From: Apostichopus japonicus
Lineage: Eukaryota; Echinodermata; Holothuroidea; Aspidochirotida; Stichopodidae
Length of the DNA: 64,000 nt
Direction: 5' to 3'
Assembly: GCF_037975245.1 (NCBI RefSeq)
Contig: NC_092562.1
Location: 10,705,001 to 10,769,000, forward strand
Of the stretch, positions 45,625-58,931 are shown piece after piece; position 1 is the first letter of the stretch; each line of letters starts with the position of its first letter. The notes below the pieces were generated by a model that did not search any database, was not told the origin of the DNA, and was given only the letters and a program-made list of their open reading frames with translations. The position numbers and the translations under genes were made by a program.

Positions 45625-46566
45625 ATGACGACTAAGAACGGAAAACTCCTTTTGGAGATACCAGTCTCAAATCCAAAGTACGTTCCTTTGAGTGAAGTGG
45701 TTGTGCCGTCGGTAAAGCTGAACCGATCGTGGTGGACTATAATTCTCGTAGCTTATAATATCTGTTTGACGTTAGCGATCTGTGTCCTCTACCTGTCGCT
45801 GAGCTCTGAAGTGAACACGCTGAGAAATGCTTGTAAATCCAAAGTCAATGGGACAATCGAGGTAGAGACGGGTTGTCAGAACTATCAAACGGTGGACAAC
45901 GTAGGAGAGACAGAGGGCGGTCTTATGTCGTCAATCGAGATGCTACTGGAGCAGTACATGACAGAGGACCAGGAGACCAAATCAGAGGAAAACCTAAAAA
46001 AGTGTAACACCACCGAAGACGTACTGACGGAGCTTCTAGGAGGGGAGCGGGAAACTAACTCTCGAGTTGAACGAGCCAAAACCAGTCACAGGAGAGTTCC
46101 CGTGGGGTTCGCTCATTTTCACCCAAGGAGGGGCCCAGGTACCAATTACCCCGTCCAGAAGTCTATTAATTTTTGGCATCCGGCCGAATGGGTGGATGAG
46201 AGCAAATTTCAAATGGATCACGGTAATGGCCCAACGACCAAGGTAACTGTCCAATCTCGTGGTCTGTATTATATTTACAGCCAGGTGACCTTCAGAGATA
46301 TTAACCGTTACCATGGATACACCGTCTTTGTCGACGACGAAGCTCACTTGCAGTGTTATTTCGAGAACCCTCTCAGTCGGTGCACACGGTCAGGTACAAC
46401 AGGGGCATGTGAAGGGGTCAGGGAGGACCGTTGCGCGGTATGTTACACAGGTGGACTGGTATACATCGAAAAAAGGGCGAAAGTCTCCGTTCAAATGATT
46501 TTTGAAAATCGCATCGTCAGCGGAGACAAAGCAGATACTTTCTTTGGATTGTTGAAAGTGAAATAA
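45625..46566 (+). CDS. TNF-superfamily ligand, Eiger/ectodysplasin-like, intronless
   Basis: Type II membrane cytokine of 313 residues. The N-terminal cytoplasmic part is followed by a membrane span at about 36-58 (WWTIILVAYNICLTLAICVL), a stalk with potential furin-type site RVER at 147-150, and a TNF homology domain from about 158 to the end. Domain hallmarks: VPVGFAHFHP, GLYYIYSQVTF, CYTGGLVYI, and the terminal ADTFFGLLKVK. The Cys-rich CYTGG and FFGLL ends most resemble Eiger and EDA-type ligands that signal through JNK/NF-kB receptors as trimers. I chose the ATG at 45625 (AAC before it); the frame extends 12 bases further to a TTG that eukaryotes would not normally use. The whole coding region is one exon. 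Confidence 0.88.
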   Translation: MTTKNGKLLLEIPVSNPKYVPLSEVVVPSVKLNRSWWTIILVAYNICLTLAICVLYLSLSSEVNTLRNACKSKVNGTIEVETGCQNYQTVDNVGETEGGLMSSIEMLLEQYMTEDQETKSEENLKKCNTTEDVLTELLGGERETNSRVERAKTSHRRVPVGFAHFHPRRGPGTNYPVQKSINFWHPAEWVDESKFQMDHGNGPTTKVTVQSRGLYYIYSQVTFRDINRYHGYTVFVDDEAHLQCYFENPLSRCTRSGTTGACEGVREDRCAVCYTGGLVYIEKRAKVSVQMIFENRIVSGDKADTFFGLLKVK

Positions 46567-46592
46567 AATATAAAACAAAATGAAAGAAAGAA

Positions 46593-46598
46593 AATAAA
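46593..46598 (+). terminator. Polyadenylation signal of the TNF-ligand gene
   Basis: AATAAA 27 bases after the stop; another overlaps the stop codon at 46562-46567. One could serve a very short 3' UTR; longer UTRs cannot be excluded. Confidence 0.35.
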
Positions 46599-47369
46599 TT
46601 TACTATGTGATGTGCATGGTCTTATCATACGATTACAGCCGGACATAGAAGGTAAGAACATGCTCTCTATCTCTCTTTCTCGCATGTAATGATACGGCCT
46701 TTATGACGCACAAAAGAATGTGTCTACGTGCTCGGAAGAAAACGAACCATTTATGTTGAAGGCATTAAAATTTGGTTCAAACTAATCGAAAAGGAAGTTT
46801 ATCTGAAATTTACAAGAATCAAAAACTGAGGTGAAATGATGGCATTGCTTGCTTGTAGAGCCTACGTTTTCATCCAAGTAAGAGGCCATCAAATTATTCA
46901 GCGACGTTGATCTTCTCACGGGATCATGGAGATATGTATAGGCTCCAACGGCCGGTGTTATTAAGTACAAATCGAGTTACGGTCTTCGGAGAAGCTGCTT
47001 GTTACTACAGAATAGATGGTTTCAACTGATTGGTTCCATTGCATGTACTTGCTTGCTCATAGTTTCACTGATCATGAGATGCCAACCTGTGTTCCTAATC
47101 TGTTCAAGATCCGGTCAGGAAGATGCATTTACTTGGTTCAAATTGGGAGATGTCATTGGTCATCTGTTATGAAGACAACCAGCTAAAATTATTCAGTTTA
47201 CAAATATGTCAAACGTCAGAAACGGAAGGAAATGGATTTTTTTTTTTCATTTTGAAATGTGTAATATTTTATATGTTTTTATTGTTTGAAGTTGTAAATA
47301 AGTAGTTTGTAGCTAATTAACGCATTTGATGTATTCCTGTATACCATCCTACACTAGTTAAGAACGTCA

Positions 47370-48035
47370 TCGTCATAAGGGGGTAGTGTGCAATATACTG
47401 TTTTGACAACAAGACTATCCTCCCCCCCTCCCCTCCCTATGGGAAATTCTCGGGTGGGGTGGGGGTGTTAGGGATAGGGTAATCCCATCGGAATATATTT
47501 AAACTTTTTAACGGTGTTATCGCTCGACGGTGAACTTCGTTCGATTTGCCGTATATATGTAAACATTGTAAATAGCGTTGTATGTCAATGAATAATTCCC
47601 AGGAAAGCTAACAATAACCTAAGTTTGAATATAGCCTGCAGACTGATCGTTTAGAGATATGAACTTTGCTGTCATTACTTGACAACATGACTAGCCCCCA
47701 CCTCCCCTTTTCTCTTTCTTTCCTAGTTGTGATCCATCCATAGAGTAAGCTCTTCTCAGAATTCTTATTTTCCCCTTCTCATGGGAACTTCTCGATTGGG
47801 GGGGGGGGTAGGGAAAGGGGTAATTCCATCGCAATATATTTAAAATCTTAAGATAACGGTGTTATCGCTCAACGATGAACTTCGTTCAATTGCTGTATGT
47901 CAACATTTAAAATAGCGTTGGACGCTAATGCATGATTCCCATGAAAGCTATTATAACCTTTGAAGATAGCCAACGGTTAGATTATCGTTTAGACATAATG
48001 AACTTTGCTTCATTACTTGTCATGGTGGACCATAA
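47370..48035. repeat. Diverged tandem duplication, period about 347 bp
   Basis: Two copies share GGTGTTATCGCTC, GAACTTCGTTC and AATAGCGTTG. Each begins with a poly-C/G-rich tract (near 47420 and 47800). It lies downstream of the TNF gene. No coding frame. Confidence 0.8.
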
Positions 48036-48164
48036 AAGAAGCATATTTGGCATCGGGGCCCGCAATTTTGATTCAACGGTCGAACACAAAGCAAATTGCA
48101 GCTTTTTATATACTAGCTAGCTTTTATTTTTCAGTTTATCTAGGGATCCCTTTGTTTTTCTATT

Positions 48165-49210
48165 TTTTTATTACTCAGCAGCTGAAGTTTTGTTCCAACC
48201 CCCCCCCCCCCTTCATTTTATACGTTCCTTCTTGAGCTACAACTAACTATATGTAATATGAAATAATTTCAAATACATGTGAGCCACTTTGCCTATTGCC
48301 AACCTCGTTTGATGTTGATGAGGTCAGTCGTGTGTGATTACCAGGCAAGCGTAACACCCTGGCAAAGTAAACTGCTTAAAGGTCACACGTATAGTGTTTA
48401 CTCTTTGCCTCGCATGCACTCAAGCGTTACTGAACAATATTTGCCAACGAAAGCCCTCATTCCTCGCCCGACCCCCCCCCCCCCGCCCAAAATTGTTAAA
48501 AGTAATATCAAATCAAAACAAATGTGCGCTCTAGATCTACATTAGTGATGTTACCTTTAAGCTTCACACGGTACTCGTTGGAAATGAAATGGTATTTCGC
48601 GAGAGATGCTGATATAGATTGCCTACCATGCTGTGACAACCATACCCTGTTATTTTAAATTGGAATTATTTTCCAGTCCCTAAAACATGCTTCCTGACTC
48701 TCTAGCCAAATCTATTCGCATTTGCAATAAGACAGTCGTAATGATTTTCTGTAATATTAATGTTATTACCCAGCAACTGAAGATTTCTTTCAGAATGATC
48801 CCCCCCCCCTCCATTTTAAACGTTCCTTTTAAAGCTACTATATGTAATATGAACTAATTTCAAATACATGTGAGCCACTTTGCCTATTGGCAACCTCGTT
48901 TGATGTTGATGAGGTCGGTCGTGTGTGATTACCAGGCAAGAGTAACACCCTGGCAAAATAAACTGCTTAGGTCACGTTTATAGTGTTTACTCTTTGCCTC
49001 GCATGCACTCAAGCGTTACTGAAAAATATTTGCCAAAGAAAGCCCTCATTCCTTCCCCGACCCCCCCCCCCCCACAAAAAAAATGTTAAAAGAAATATCA
49101 AATCAAAACAAATGTGTACGGTACTCGTTGGGAAGGAAATAGAATTTCGCGAGAGATGCTGGCATAGTTTGCCTACCATGCTGTGACAACCATACCCAGT
49201 TATTTAAACT
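48165..49210. repeat. Tandem duplication, period about 597 bp
   Basis: Copies 48165-48660 and 48762-49210 share GAGCCACTTTGCCTATTG, TTTGATGTTGATGAGGTC and GTTTACTCTTTGCCTCGCAT. Poly-C runs occur at equivalent places. The open frames differ between copies, so a shared protein is unlikely. Confidence 0.88.
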
Positions 49211-49915
49211 TCGGTGTGTGTGTGTGCTGGGGGGGGGGGGGGGGCTGGGGGGTAAATATCCTGTTAATCTAAGGAAAATCGTATTCATGGAGGTGTTTAA
49301 TGAAATGATGTAACTCTTACTCTTGGGGAAAAAGAATTAGAATAATGGTATATGAAGTTAAATATTTCACTACATCACCCGCCTCCACGTCGACAGAAAC
49401 CAACTCGTTGGGTGATGTAGGCCTGCGTCGTGTAAATTGCATAGAGAGCTGCCATTGTTTTTGTACGTCCCTTCATGAGGTTACATACGTTGGTACCTAA
49501 CTGTAGGTAACAGGAACGGTAACCTCTGTAGATGGGATATCCCTGGACAGACAAAATGGATTTCTATACCCATATATTAATCTTAACTCACTGAACAATT
49601 ACATATCGTCGTTATATCAGACTGTTCAAGGTTAGGTCAATATTATTATTATACCAGGGAGCTGACACGAACAGCTCCCTGGGAATTGACTGCCCTTCTT
49701 TGGTACCTTAGTAAACTGAAATGTCAGCGAAAAAAAAAAACTCTTATAGAACTTGTTCACAATGGCAACAATAGAAACAAATATAGCGAACCGACACAGT
49801 CTAGTGATCATATCTTTACACAATAACATGTTTACATGCTGAAGGGAACACCCCCCCCCCTTACCCCGATCAATAAAGATCAAAGAGTATGGTTATCTGC
49901 TGTCATATTAATCCA
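49211..49915. other. Intergenic sequence, no gene seen
   Basis: Contains (TG)n and a poly-G run near 49206-49245 and a short palindrome GGGAGCTG...CAGCTCCC at 49658-49680. No gene seen. Confidence 0.55.
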
Positions 49916-49917
49916 AC

Positions 49918-50190
49918 CCCCGTGTAATGAATAAAAAACCCATGTAAAGATTAAAACACCCTATGCAAAGATTAAAACCCCCATGTAAAGATTAAAACCC
50001 CCATGTAAAGATAAAATCACCGATGTAAAGATTAAAACACCCATGTAAAGAATAAACCCCGGAGTCCGTGTAAAGATTAAAACACTCATGTAAAGATTTG
50101 AACACCCATGTAAAGATTTAAACACCCATGTAAAGAATTAAACACCCATGTAAAGATTATAAACACCAATGTAAAGATTAAACACCAAAC
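49918..50190. repeat. Roughly 20-bp tandem repeat
   Basis: About 13 units of CCCATGTAAAGATTAAAACA with small variants. Intergenic. Confidence 0.92.
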
Positions 50191-51365
50191 CAGGTAACCT
50201 TGGTTTATCTTCATTGACTGTTTACAACGTCAATAATAACCCCAGCTGGATTGAAAACCTCACAAATTCTCCAACATTGTTCCATGAGCTGAAAAATAGG
50301 ACATTTTTAAAGCGAACCTTTTCTCAAACCCGTTTAATCCGCCCCCACCCCAAACAAACATGGGGGTCACACCCATGACTGTTTACTCCTCATTCAAAAA
50401 AGAATGAGACCAGGACCACAGAGTCATGTTGATTGTCAGTTTCGTGGCAGTAATATTCCTCTGAAACATGTTTTATCTGTTGAATAATTCTAACCGTAAA
50501 AGTTTTATCTGTTGCCATAAAGCTTATACTTAAGGTGTAGACGGAGTGAGGTATGAGACCAGGGATTAAATAATCCCATCAGCCCCCCCCCCCACCCCAC
50601 CCCCGGACTCATGTGAACGCTTCAGCATCACTTGAGGCCCATATATAAGTCGTAATGTACTTTCGAAAGAAGTTACTACCATCCCCCTCCCCCCCCCCCT
50701 CCGCAAACGCACTTTATTTATCAACTATTGGCCCATGCTCTGTTGCTTTTCGACAAAACCCGATGACGTTATATTTGATCTGTTCACGCAAATACATTGT
50801 CTATTGTTCATATCAGTTCACTATGCTCGGGTTACCTTTGTGTATCTCGGTTGACTGTTTATGATGTCAAGAATGCCCGAGTGGAAAAAAATAAGCCTGG
50901 ATGGAAAACCCCAAAACAGTTTTCATAGTACAAGGTGTTTGTTTGACAAGTGCGGTGATAGGACCCTGGTTTAAACAAGATACGGTAGATTGTCATTAAC
51001 AGATTTATAAAAGAATATATAAAAGAATAGTCAAACAAAGTATTCTGAGAACCAATATAGAATCAAACATGTATAGTCGGGCAGTGTGTTTGGGTTTAAA
51101 ACCACGACTGATCACGTCTTTGCCAGTATCAAGTCCACGTTGGCCCCAAAGACAAAATAGTGTTTACCCGCCAAACAGTCGTCACGGCCTTTCCGGGTTC
51201 ACGACTGAACGAGACCATATTCAATCTCGATCACTATTACGCGATAAATCGTAGGAAGTCAGACAGGATGCGTGTTCATCTTCTTCGACTAATTACGATT
51301 TAGTCAGTTTAAAGTATAATCCCGTTTCTGTCGAGGAACTCAACATGTAGCCATTTCCCGACTGG
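50191..51365. other. Intergenic sequence, no gene seen
   Basis: Poly-C tracts near 50585 and 50690. A 61-codon frame at 51069 has no features to support it as a gene. Confidence 0.5.
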
Positions 51366-51492
51366 CAGTCGTTTAGTGTGCGCATATCAGTCGTTCAGTG
51401 TGCGCATATCAGTCGTTCAGTGTGCGCACATCAGTCGTTTAGTGTGAGCATATCAGTCGTTAGTGTGCGCACATCAGTCGTTGAGTGTGCGC
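51366..51492. repeat. 22-bp tandem repeat, about six units
   Basis: Unit CATATCAGTCGTTCAGTGTG followed by CG, with CACATCAG variants. Confidence 0.9.
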
Positions 51493-52715
51493 AGGGACGG
51501 ATTGATCTCGATGATGATCGAAAACGAACCTATTTACGTCACGACAGAGTTCATGGCCGGTTCAGTCAAGTAACCGACTTCCTTTACTTTTTATATATGG
51601 TTGCCATTATATATACTTAAACACACAAATAGGCTATAGTGATATTTACTTAAATTGCTTAAGGCTTTCGGTGTTATGGCGAGAAGGGGAACTATATTGT
51701 CTCTACAGTCAATATTCACAAACAAGGAACTAACGCTCATCACAAATGCTCACAATGATTTTGTACTTAATAAAATAGGATTTCGTGGTACGAAAAAGAA
51801 GGAAACAAAATAGGGGATTTTTTTCCGGTTTCAGTTTGTCATGATTTGTAATAGTGATAAAATTAACTGACGTTTTTCTTTTATATGATTGTTGATTCTT
51901 ATCACAGTTTTAAGACGTTTATAATAGTGCTTGGTTTACTTCTGTTTCTTGTGGTTTTCTTGAAGAAAATGATGAATCATAGCCTTACCACACGGAAATC
52001 AGAAGCGTATAGGTTATTCGTGATTCGGGTGTTCGCTTTTATCGGCTGGGTGGGGATGGGAATTTCATTAAAATGTATTTCAAGTCCCCTGTCGGGGTCC
52101 AGATCATGAGAAGCCGACGAAATGGTTAGCATTTTTTAGCCAAATATAACTCAAGTAATGGAAATTTGGACATATGAGAGAATATTTCATTTTTGTTTTA
52201 ATTGCAGCAGACTGCGGGGGGGGGGGGGGGGTAGGTGGGGGTGAAATCATCTTGGAGGAAATTCTCTCCCCCTTCTTGACGCGGCAACTGCATATTAGGC
52301 CATGTAAAGAGCTTCATTACTTTAGATCATTCAGCCTTAGAAAAACCCATCTGGAAATGGGGAAGGGGTTGGTGGAGGGGGGGTGGCGAGGCGAGGCGCC
52401 CGAAAGATGCAACAACTTTAGATGCTTCGTAATTCAAACGAATTCATGAACAAAAGTACATGACAGAATAACTCTGTGTGCGCAAGGGGTGGGATGGGGT
52501 GGGGGCTCGCTTTCAGACGGGGAAGAATTGAAAATTACTATGGGTGTATTCTAACTCCCCATTTTTCAACCTCATATAAAGTATTTATTAGCAAAACCTT
52601 GGGGACTTCCCGTACTTCTCGCTGCTTCTACCCCCTCCCTCCCCCACCCCCTTGACTATCTGGTGTGTAGGAAAGTTTCATAAGGAGCCCACGGAATGTA
52701 CTGGTCTGATACTAT
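51493..52715. other. Intergenic sequence, no gene seen
   Basis: AT-rich with poly-G near 52217. A plus-strand frame at 51885-52109 has a hydrophobic N-terminal stretch (FIIVLGLLLFLVVFLKKMM) but no family match, no intron context and no start evidence, so I do not call it a gene. Confidence 0.45.
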
Positions 52716-53450
52716 GCTTTTCAAACATTGTTCCATGGGTAAGATGGGGTGAATTCAACCTGCTGGTAGGGGAAACGTAATTGTGTGTGTGATGGGGGTA
52801 GTGGGGGCGGGGTCTGACAACTCTTTTCCAGCCCAATATTTTGTCAGATTTTCAATTTGTTTTTTGCTACTTTTGCTATGACACAGTTTGGTCCATGGGT
52901 CAGATGAAGGGGGGGGGGGTGCATTCAACCAGCTGGAAGGGGAACATAATTGTGTGTGCGACAGGGGTGGGGTGGGGGGTCTGACAACTCCTTTCCAGCC
53001 CGATATTTTGTCAGCATTTCAATTTGTTTTTTGCTACTTTTGCTATGACACAGTTTGGTCCATGGGTCAGATGAAGGGGGAGGGGGGTCTGCGTTAAACC
53101 AGCTGGAAGGGGAAACGCAATTGTGCGACAGGGGTGGGGGTCTGACAACTCCTTTCCAGCCCGATATTTTGTCAGCATTTCATTTTTTTTTTGGGGGGGG
53201 GAGGCTACTTTGCTATGACACAGTTTGGTCCATGGGTCAGATGAGGTGGGGAGGGAATGTGCATTCAACCAGCTGGAAGGGAAAACGTAATTGTATGTAC
53301 GACAGGGGTGGAGGGGGTGGGGGGTCTGACAACTCCTTTCCAGCCTGATATTTTGTCAGCATTTCAAATTTTGGGAGGGGGATACTTTGCTATGACACAG
53401 TTTGGTCCATGGGTATGATGAGGTGGGGGGGGGGGTGAATTCAACGGTCT
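52716..53450. repeat. G-rich tandem repeat, about 170-bp unit, four to five copies
   Basis: Each unit has CTATGACACAGTTTGGTCCA, a variable poly-G block, CAACCAGCTGGAAGGGGAA and TCTGACAACTCCTTTCCAGC. Poly-G length differs in each copy. Confidence 0.92.
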
Positions 53451-56400
53451 GGAGACCTTTTCTGAGGGGTCTGGGGTTCAGTCCCAACCTCTGGGGATAG
53501 TCTAAGAAAATTTACGGGATCAAACCTTCTGGGTGAGATGGGGTGAAGTCTTCTGGCACCCAGGAACAATAGTTTATAGCTGACAAAGTGATCAGTGCAC
53601 AGTAAAGAATGTTTTAATTTATATTAATTTAATTTAGTTATATGTATTCGGCAAAACATTCCTGAAAGTTAAACCAAACCCAATACAGGTAAGACATTCT
53701 ATTACTACTACTACATGCTATCTACTATACTGCTTTGCTATGTGAGTTTAGAAGACATAAATTCACCGACACAAACTCAAAAAAAGGGTAAAAAGGTACA
53801 GAAAAAGACAGAAGCAACAGGCAGGGTTGAATTGAAAGTTAGCGATCTTTATTCTGCATTATTTGTGACCTCTTATGTTTTAGTAAACAACATTAATGTG
53901 ACATTAATGTTACTTCTACAGGTACATTTTGTGAAAAGGAACAGCAAACTTATTCCATGAAACACGCAATTTGACGTTTGCAGCTTCATAGAAAGTTCAT
54001 AACTAATTAAGTAATTTCATAACTATAAAGTAAGACATTGTCAGCTGAGAAGCAACATAAAATAAGTTATTATTATAATTAAAACCAAAATATACAATCA
54101 GTGTCTTCAAATTAATTAAGAACTGAATTCAATCATTAAAGTTTGCCTTCATTTCATTTCATATAAATTTGAAATCACTTTTATTTACTTTCTTCCCTTC
54201 TTTTAATCTTTGTGTAAAATGCTTTCACTCCCCATACCAATCATTAATATATATTTGTTTCTTTCTCTTTTACACCAAGTCTTAAAAAACTCCATAAAAA
54301 CAATAAAACCAATCAAACTTGAGGCAAACTGTTACCAAAACAAATATTGAAATTATGTATTCTGATGCAGACTCACAAATTCTTCAACAAAACTTACTAA
54401 CTTTCTTTAACTGTCTGAAAGTGAGAACAAAATTTGCAATTAAAATGAAAAAGATGACTCGATATATCATAGTTTAAATAGGAGAAGAGGCATTTGAAAT
54501 TTTCTTGTTTTCAAGATAATCAACATAAAAAATATGTTCAATCACTGGACTGCTCCTTTAAGGCTGTCGTCCAGGCTCCCCAGTATGTACCTTTAATGTC
54601 AAGCTTAATTCATTGTTTTATCAATTTCTCTTAGAAACTCAGAGGCAAAACACGTTAGTTTTAAATTCTTCATATGACCCAACAGAGCGTCGTTGGGGTA
54701 ACATCCAAATACATTTCATCCTTGACCAGATTTTTTTATTGCATTGCAAACATGTCCTCTGGAGGTCATAAAATTACACTTGTTTATTCCTATTGCATAT
54801 TGTGTGTTGCATCTGAGGAACTGACCTAAATGGTCAGCAGTGTGTTTAGACTGCTGTATTCCAGCCAGTTTAAAGGGTGTGAAGACTCGCACAAAAAGAA
54901 ATGTCTAATGCCGGTAATTTGACCTAGTTTCGAATGACATGTAACAGAAGTGTTAAACACCACCATCGATCCCAGAAAATACACACACAGCTTACTACCG
55001 TCGGTAATTAGACACTAGTGTACAGTCAGTACATACAGCAGCGGTCAATACCCACAGCACAGTGTACAAACGATACAGAGATGGACATCTCGGGTCCAGC
55101 TAAAGATAACAAGGTATCACGTTTCATTACTGTCTGCATTTTGTAGCGACACAAACAAAACGTCACTTGCAAGCAACGGAAAGTTAACTTTTTCAGATGG
55201 CCGCACACGGTTTGGGGCCAGTCTTCAATGAATTAATTGATGTAATTATAGTTGTTTAAAGGGGTCATTCCTAAAAAAAAACTATGTGTGTTATAGAAAT
55301 ACAAGCTAGAATGACAGCAGTGTTTGCTTGTTTTCTTCTCGATGGTCTACAACCCATGTGATGTTGGAAGCTCTGATACTATTGAACTCTCTTGAAGACT
55401 GATGTATACTGCATGCAACAATTAAATCATTTCTAACAACTCTGCTACCTTCGGTCAAAGTATTTACAGTCTGCCGACATATCCAGATTTAGTTTTGTGC
55501 CTAACATCTTCCTTTAGTAGTTCATTGCATTTAGCACCTTCACCCACATTATGTCAATACAAACTGTTATCTCATCAAAATAGAAAAAAAATTGTCTAAA
55601 AAAATATGAAAAAAATAGAACTTTTTACACCAATCTCTCATTAAGTGAACAAAATGGAGTATCGATCTATATATAATAATATATATATATATGAGATATC
55701 ACACTAACAACCAAATATGCTGACACAAAAATTTGCATGGAAATGATTCTGAATTAGTACCCAAAGGAATGATATAATATCATACTATTTAAAGTCATAA
55801 CAAAGTCTGGCCATGACAAACTTATAGTACAGACCTGGGTGATACAAAGCAACTACTAAGTCAAACTCACAACCACATGACGGCTGCTTCCAAACCATGA
55901 GATATCAAAAACAAAATCAAATATGAATATTGAGCTTGCAGACATTGACATATTGCAGAATAATCTATGATCTCCATATATTACATGCAATTTATACCAA
56001 CAACTTGGAAAACAGCTTGTTAACATAAAAATTAAAAACAAGGATCTGAGTGAAGAGGTATTGTTTAATGCAGACTGACTATTTATCACCAAGAAACTTG
56101 AGCGAATCAAGAAAAAAAACCCCCCCCCCCAAAAAAAAAAAAAAAGGATTCAGTTGTGGTAAGAGTCCTAATTGCATCTGAGATAACACCAAGACCAGTC
56201 TGATGTGTTCTCCTTGTTTAAAATCGTAAATAACTGTGCAACTTGTCCAATAATATATATACAAAATTCAGTTTGCACCCAAGGAAAATAAAAATCGATG
56301 ATGACACAATCTGGAACAAGGAGGGGTTTTCTTTCATTCTTGTTGAGTACAATATCTTTCATTGTCTCAGGTTATTGCAGCCATTTCTGTTGTTGTTGTT

Positions 56401-58931
56401 GTTGTCCAATAAGGTTTATGCCTCCATATTGTGCTGACCAGTCAAGATGTACTCATTCATACTTTGAAATCATGTTGTAAGCAATATAGAAACCAAGGAA
56501 AAGAGAGGTAGATTTAAGCATACATAATTATTTCCTTATCATCTCCAAATAGCATTGTACTGTTGTAAATGTTTGCACCCATTAACCGTCTCTTAAACCT
56601 TAAACAGGTACAAACTCAAGGTATTGCATGTGGACTGTATTAATGATTCATAGTTACATAATTCTTATCCAACTTTTTGTCTTTTTTTGTCCATTTTAAA
56701 ATGATACACTTGCTCTTGCAATAACCATATATAACCCTGATATTAAAAATATATGTATTATATATATATGTATATATATCAATTATTGATTTAAACAAAG
56801 AAAGTACTACCAGTCATTTGTTTCAACTAGTCTGACTTTAATACAAACTTAATAAGACGAAAAAAATCGAAACCAAAAAAGTGACTAGTAGCAATCTCTC
56901 ATTTTGTGTTTTACATTTAAATTCAAACTCAGCATTTTTCAAATATAGCACTAGTTTATTAAAATATACGATTGTGACTAAATAGCCTCGTTAATTAAGT
57001 AAAAGAAATGTTTTGATGATCAAAAGTATCGAGATATGTATATCTATATCTAATATATATATATTTATATGTGTATATACTAGCCAACTATATTAACCTG
57101 GTGTATTGGTTAAACTTTGTTTCTGAACTTATACAACCTCCCTGGCAAATCCAGTCACTTGGATTTTGGCAATATTTTTGAAATTGTTCTCTTCCCACAA
57201 AACGGTGTGATTACTGGACGATTATCTGTACAGATTGTCCACAGAGTGGCGTGGGCTAGTAAACAACTAAATACGCCAGGCAAGGGAAGAAGAGTGTTGC
57301 ATGCTTAGAACTGACAGCCGATACTTGACTTTAATAGTATGACTGTAGTGTTCGAACCCAAGTGTTTATTGCTTAGTGAGAGATGAAAGGTCCTACTTGT
57401 CAGACATGACCAGCCACTTAGATATATAAGAGCATATATATTGTAGTGAAGTTACTGTGGTAGGGTTAGTGGTTGAAAAATACTTCGGAAAAAAAAAAAA
57501 AAAAAAAGAGGAAAAAAAATTGCATAAACTTTACCAGCCTTTATATCAAATATATCCCCAAACTCCAGTATAACCCAAAAGGACAAATACATATTCTTAA
57601 TCTTCTTTCTATTACCAAATTAACTTTCAGGTATTGTCTAACTTAAAAGAAAAAAGTTTTTCTTGCCTTTTAGCCAAGCATTAAAATATTGCAGTACACA
57701 AAATATTACTGAATTTTGTTCCAATTGTATCAGACTTCATTCAGTGAGTCATTTGAAAGCAATATAAAAAAAATCCCTGCACGGCAGCATTATTGAGTAA
57801 GAAAATAAATATTTCAATATTATTTATTATATTTTTTTTATTTCAACCATCCTCAAATTCTGTTTCAGCCTTGGAAATTGTTTTTTTCTTTTCTTTGCTG
57901 TATCTCAATACATCAAAACTAGTTACAACTAAAGCTTCCCTAGAAACGTTTCCAGGAATCATCTTCACTCTTTAAGTATATTTTGGGGGTATTTCTGTCC
58001 AACCTTTCTAGTATTCCTCAAAGTAAAATTACGATGTATTAAACAGGGGCATTCCAGAAGGAAAATCATTAACTGATTTCAATATACGAACCCATCTCAT
58101 CACCCAGTTTTGTTTATGGTTTTTATTTCAAATTTAAATTCCCTCTTAGGGTACCATCTAAGAATACATCAAACATTTGCGCAATACCAAAAGGTTTCTA
58201 TTAGCCAGGCTGCAGTAAGCACTGATTTAACGTTATCATATCAGAGATTTTTCTGAGTAAATATGGCAGGAAAATAACAAACAGTTTGAGATCACTTTAT
58301 CTGTTACATAACTTTAAGACAATTTTTCGCAAGCCTAGAAATTCGTACAAGCAAATCATCTTTCACTGCAAAATACAAAGATCAAGAATTTTTTTTTTTT
58401 TTTTTAAATTCTTCTCTGCAGTGGGGAATGTTCTTAAGGGTAAAACTTCTGAAAGATGCCGGCTTTGGAAAGTGCTCTTAAGCAAACTTACCTTACCATT
58501 CCTATTATTTCCACCACACTTAAGGCTTCTACCACATGTTACCATGACAACCTTTTTTGCTTTGACTACGCTGAAACACGAACAAGATGAACCATTTAAT
58601 AATCATGATAAAAGTTGCCCTATTGGAATGATCTTTCGGTTCCAAAAAAGAAAAAGAATAATAATGATCATAATAATAACAACAATAATAATAATAATAA
58701 TATTTGACACATAATTTTTCACATTTCAAATTAATTCAACCATAATTAACAAACAAAGAAGCATGGAATTTAAAATGGCTATCAGGAGCCACCACATTGT
58801 GGGATGAAAATCACAAGCATTTGCTCTACTAAACTTGAGGAGTGAACGGATAATAGTTGGATCTCACCCTTCACACTCTAACTGAATGACTAGAACTACA
58901 TTTTTACGTAAAAACGACACGGTTGTGCTCA
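53451..58931. other. AT-rich non-coding region
   Basis: No convincing exon on either strand. Holds microsatellites ((TA)n near 55675-55690 and 57050, poly-A near 57488, ATT/AAT runs near 58665-58700) and a C10/A15 junction at 56121-56144. The part nearest 59758 may include the 3' UTR of the minus-strand gene to its right. Confidence 0.5.

Noticed and set aside
51885-52109. Small membrane protein with hydrophobic stretch
   Set aside because: A single short frame in AT-rich intergenic DNA, without family similarity or transcript signals.
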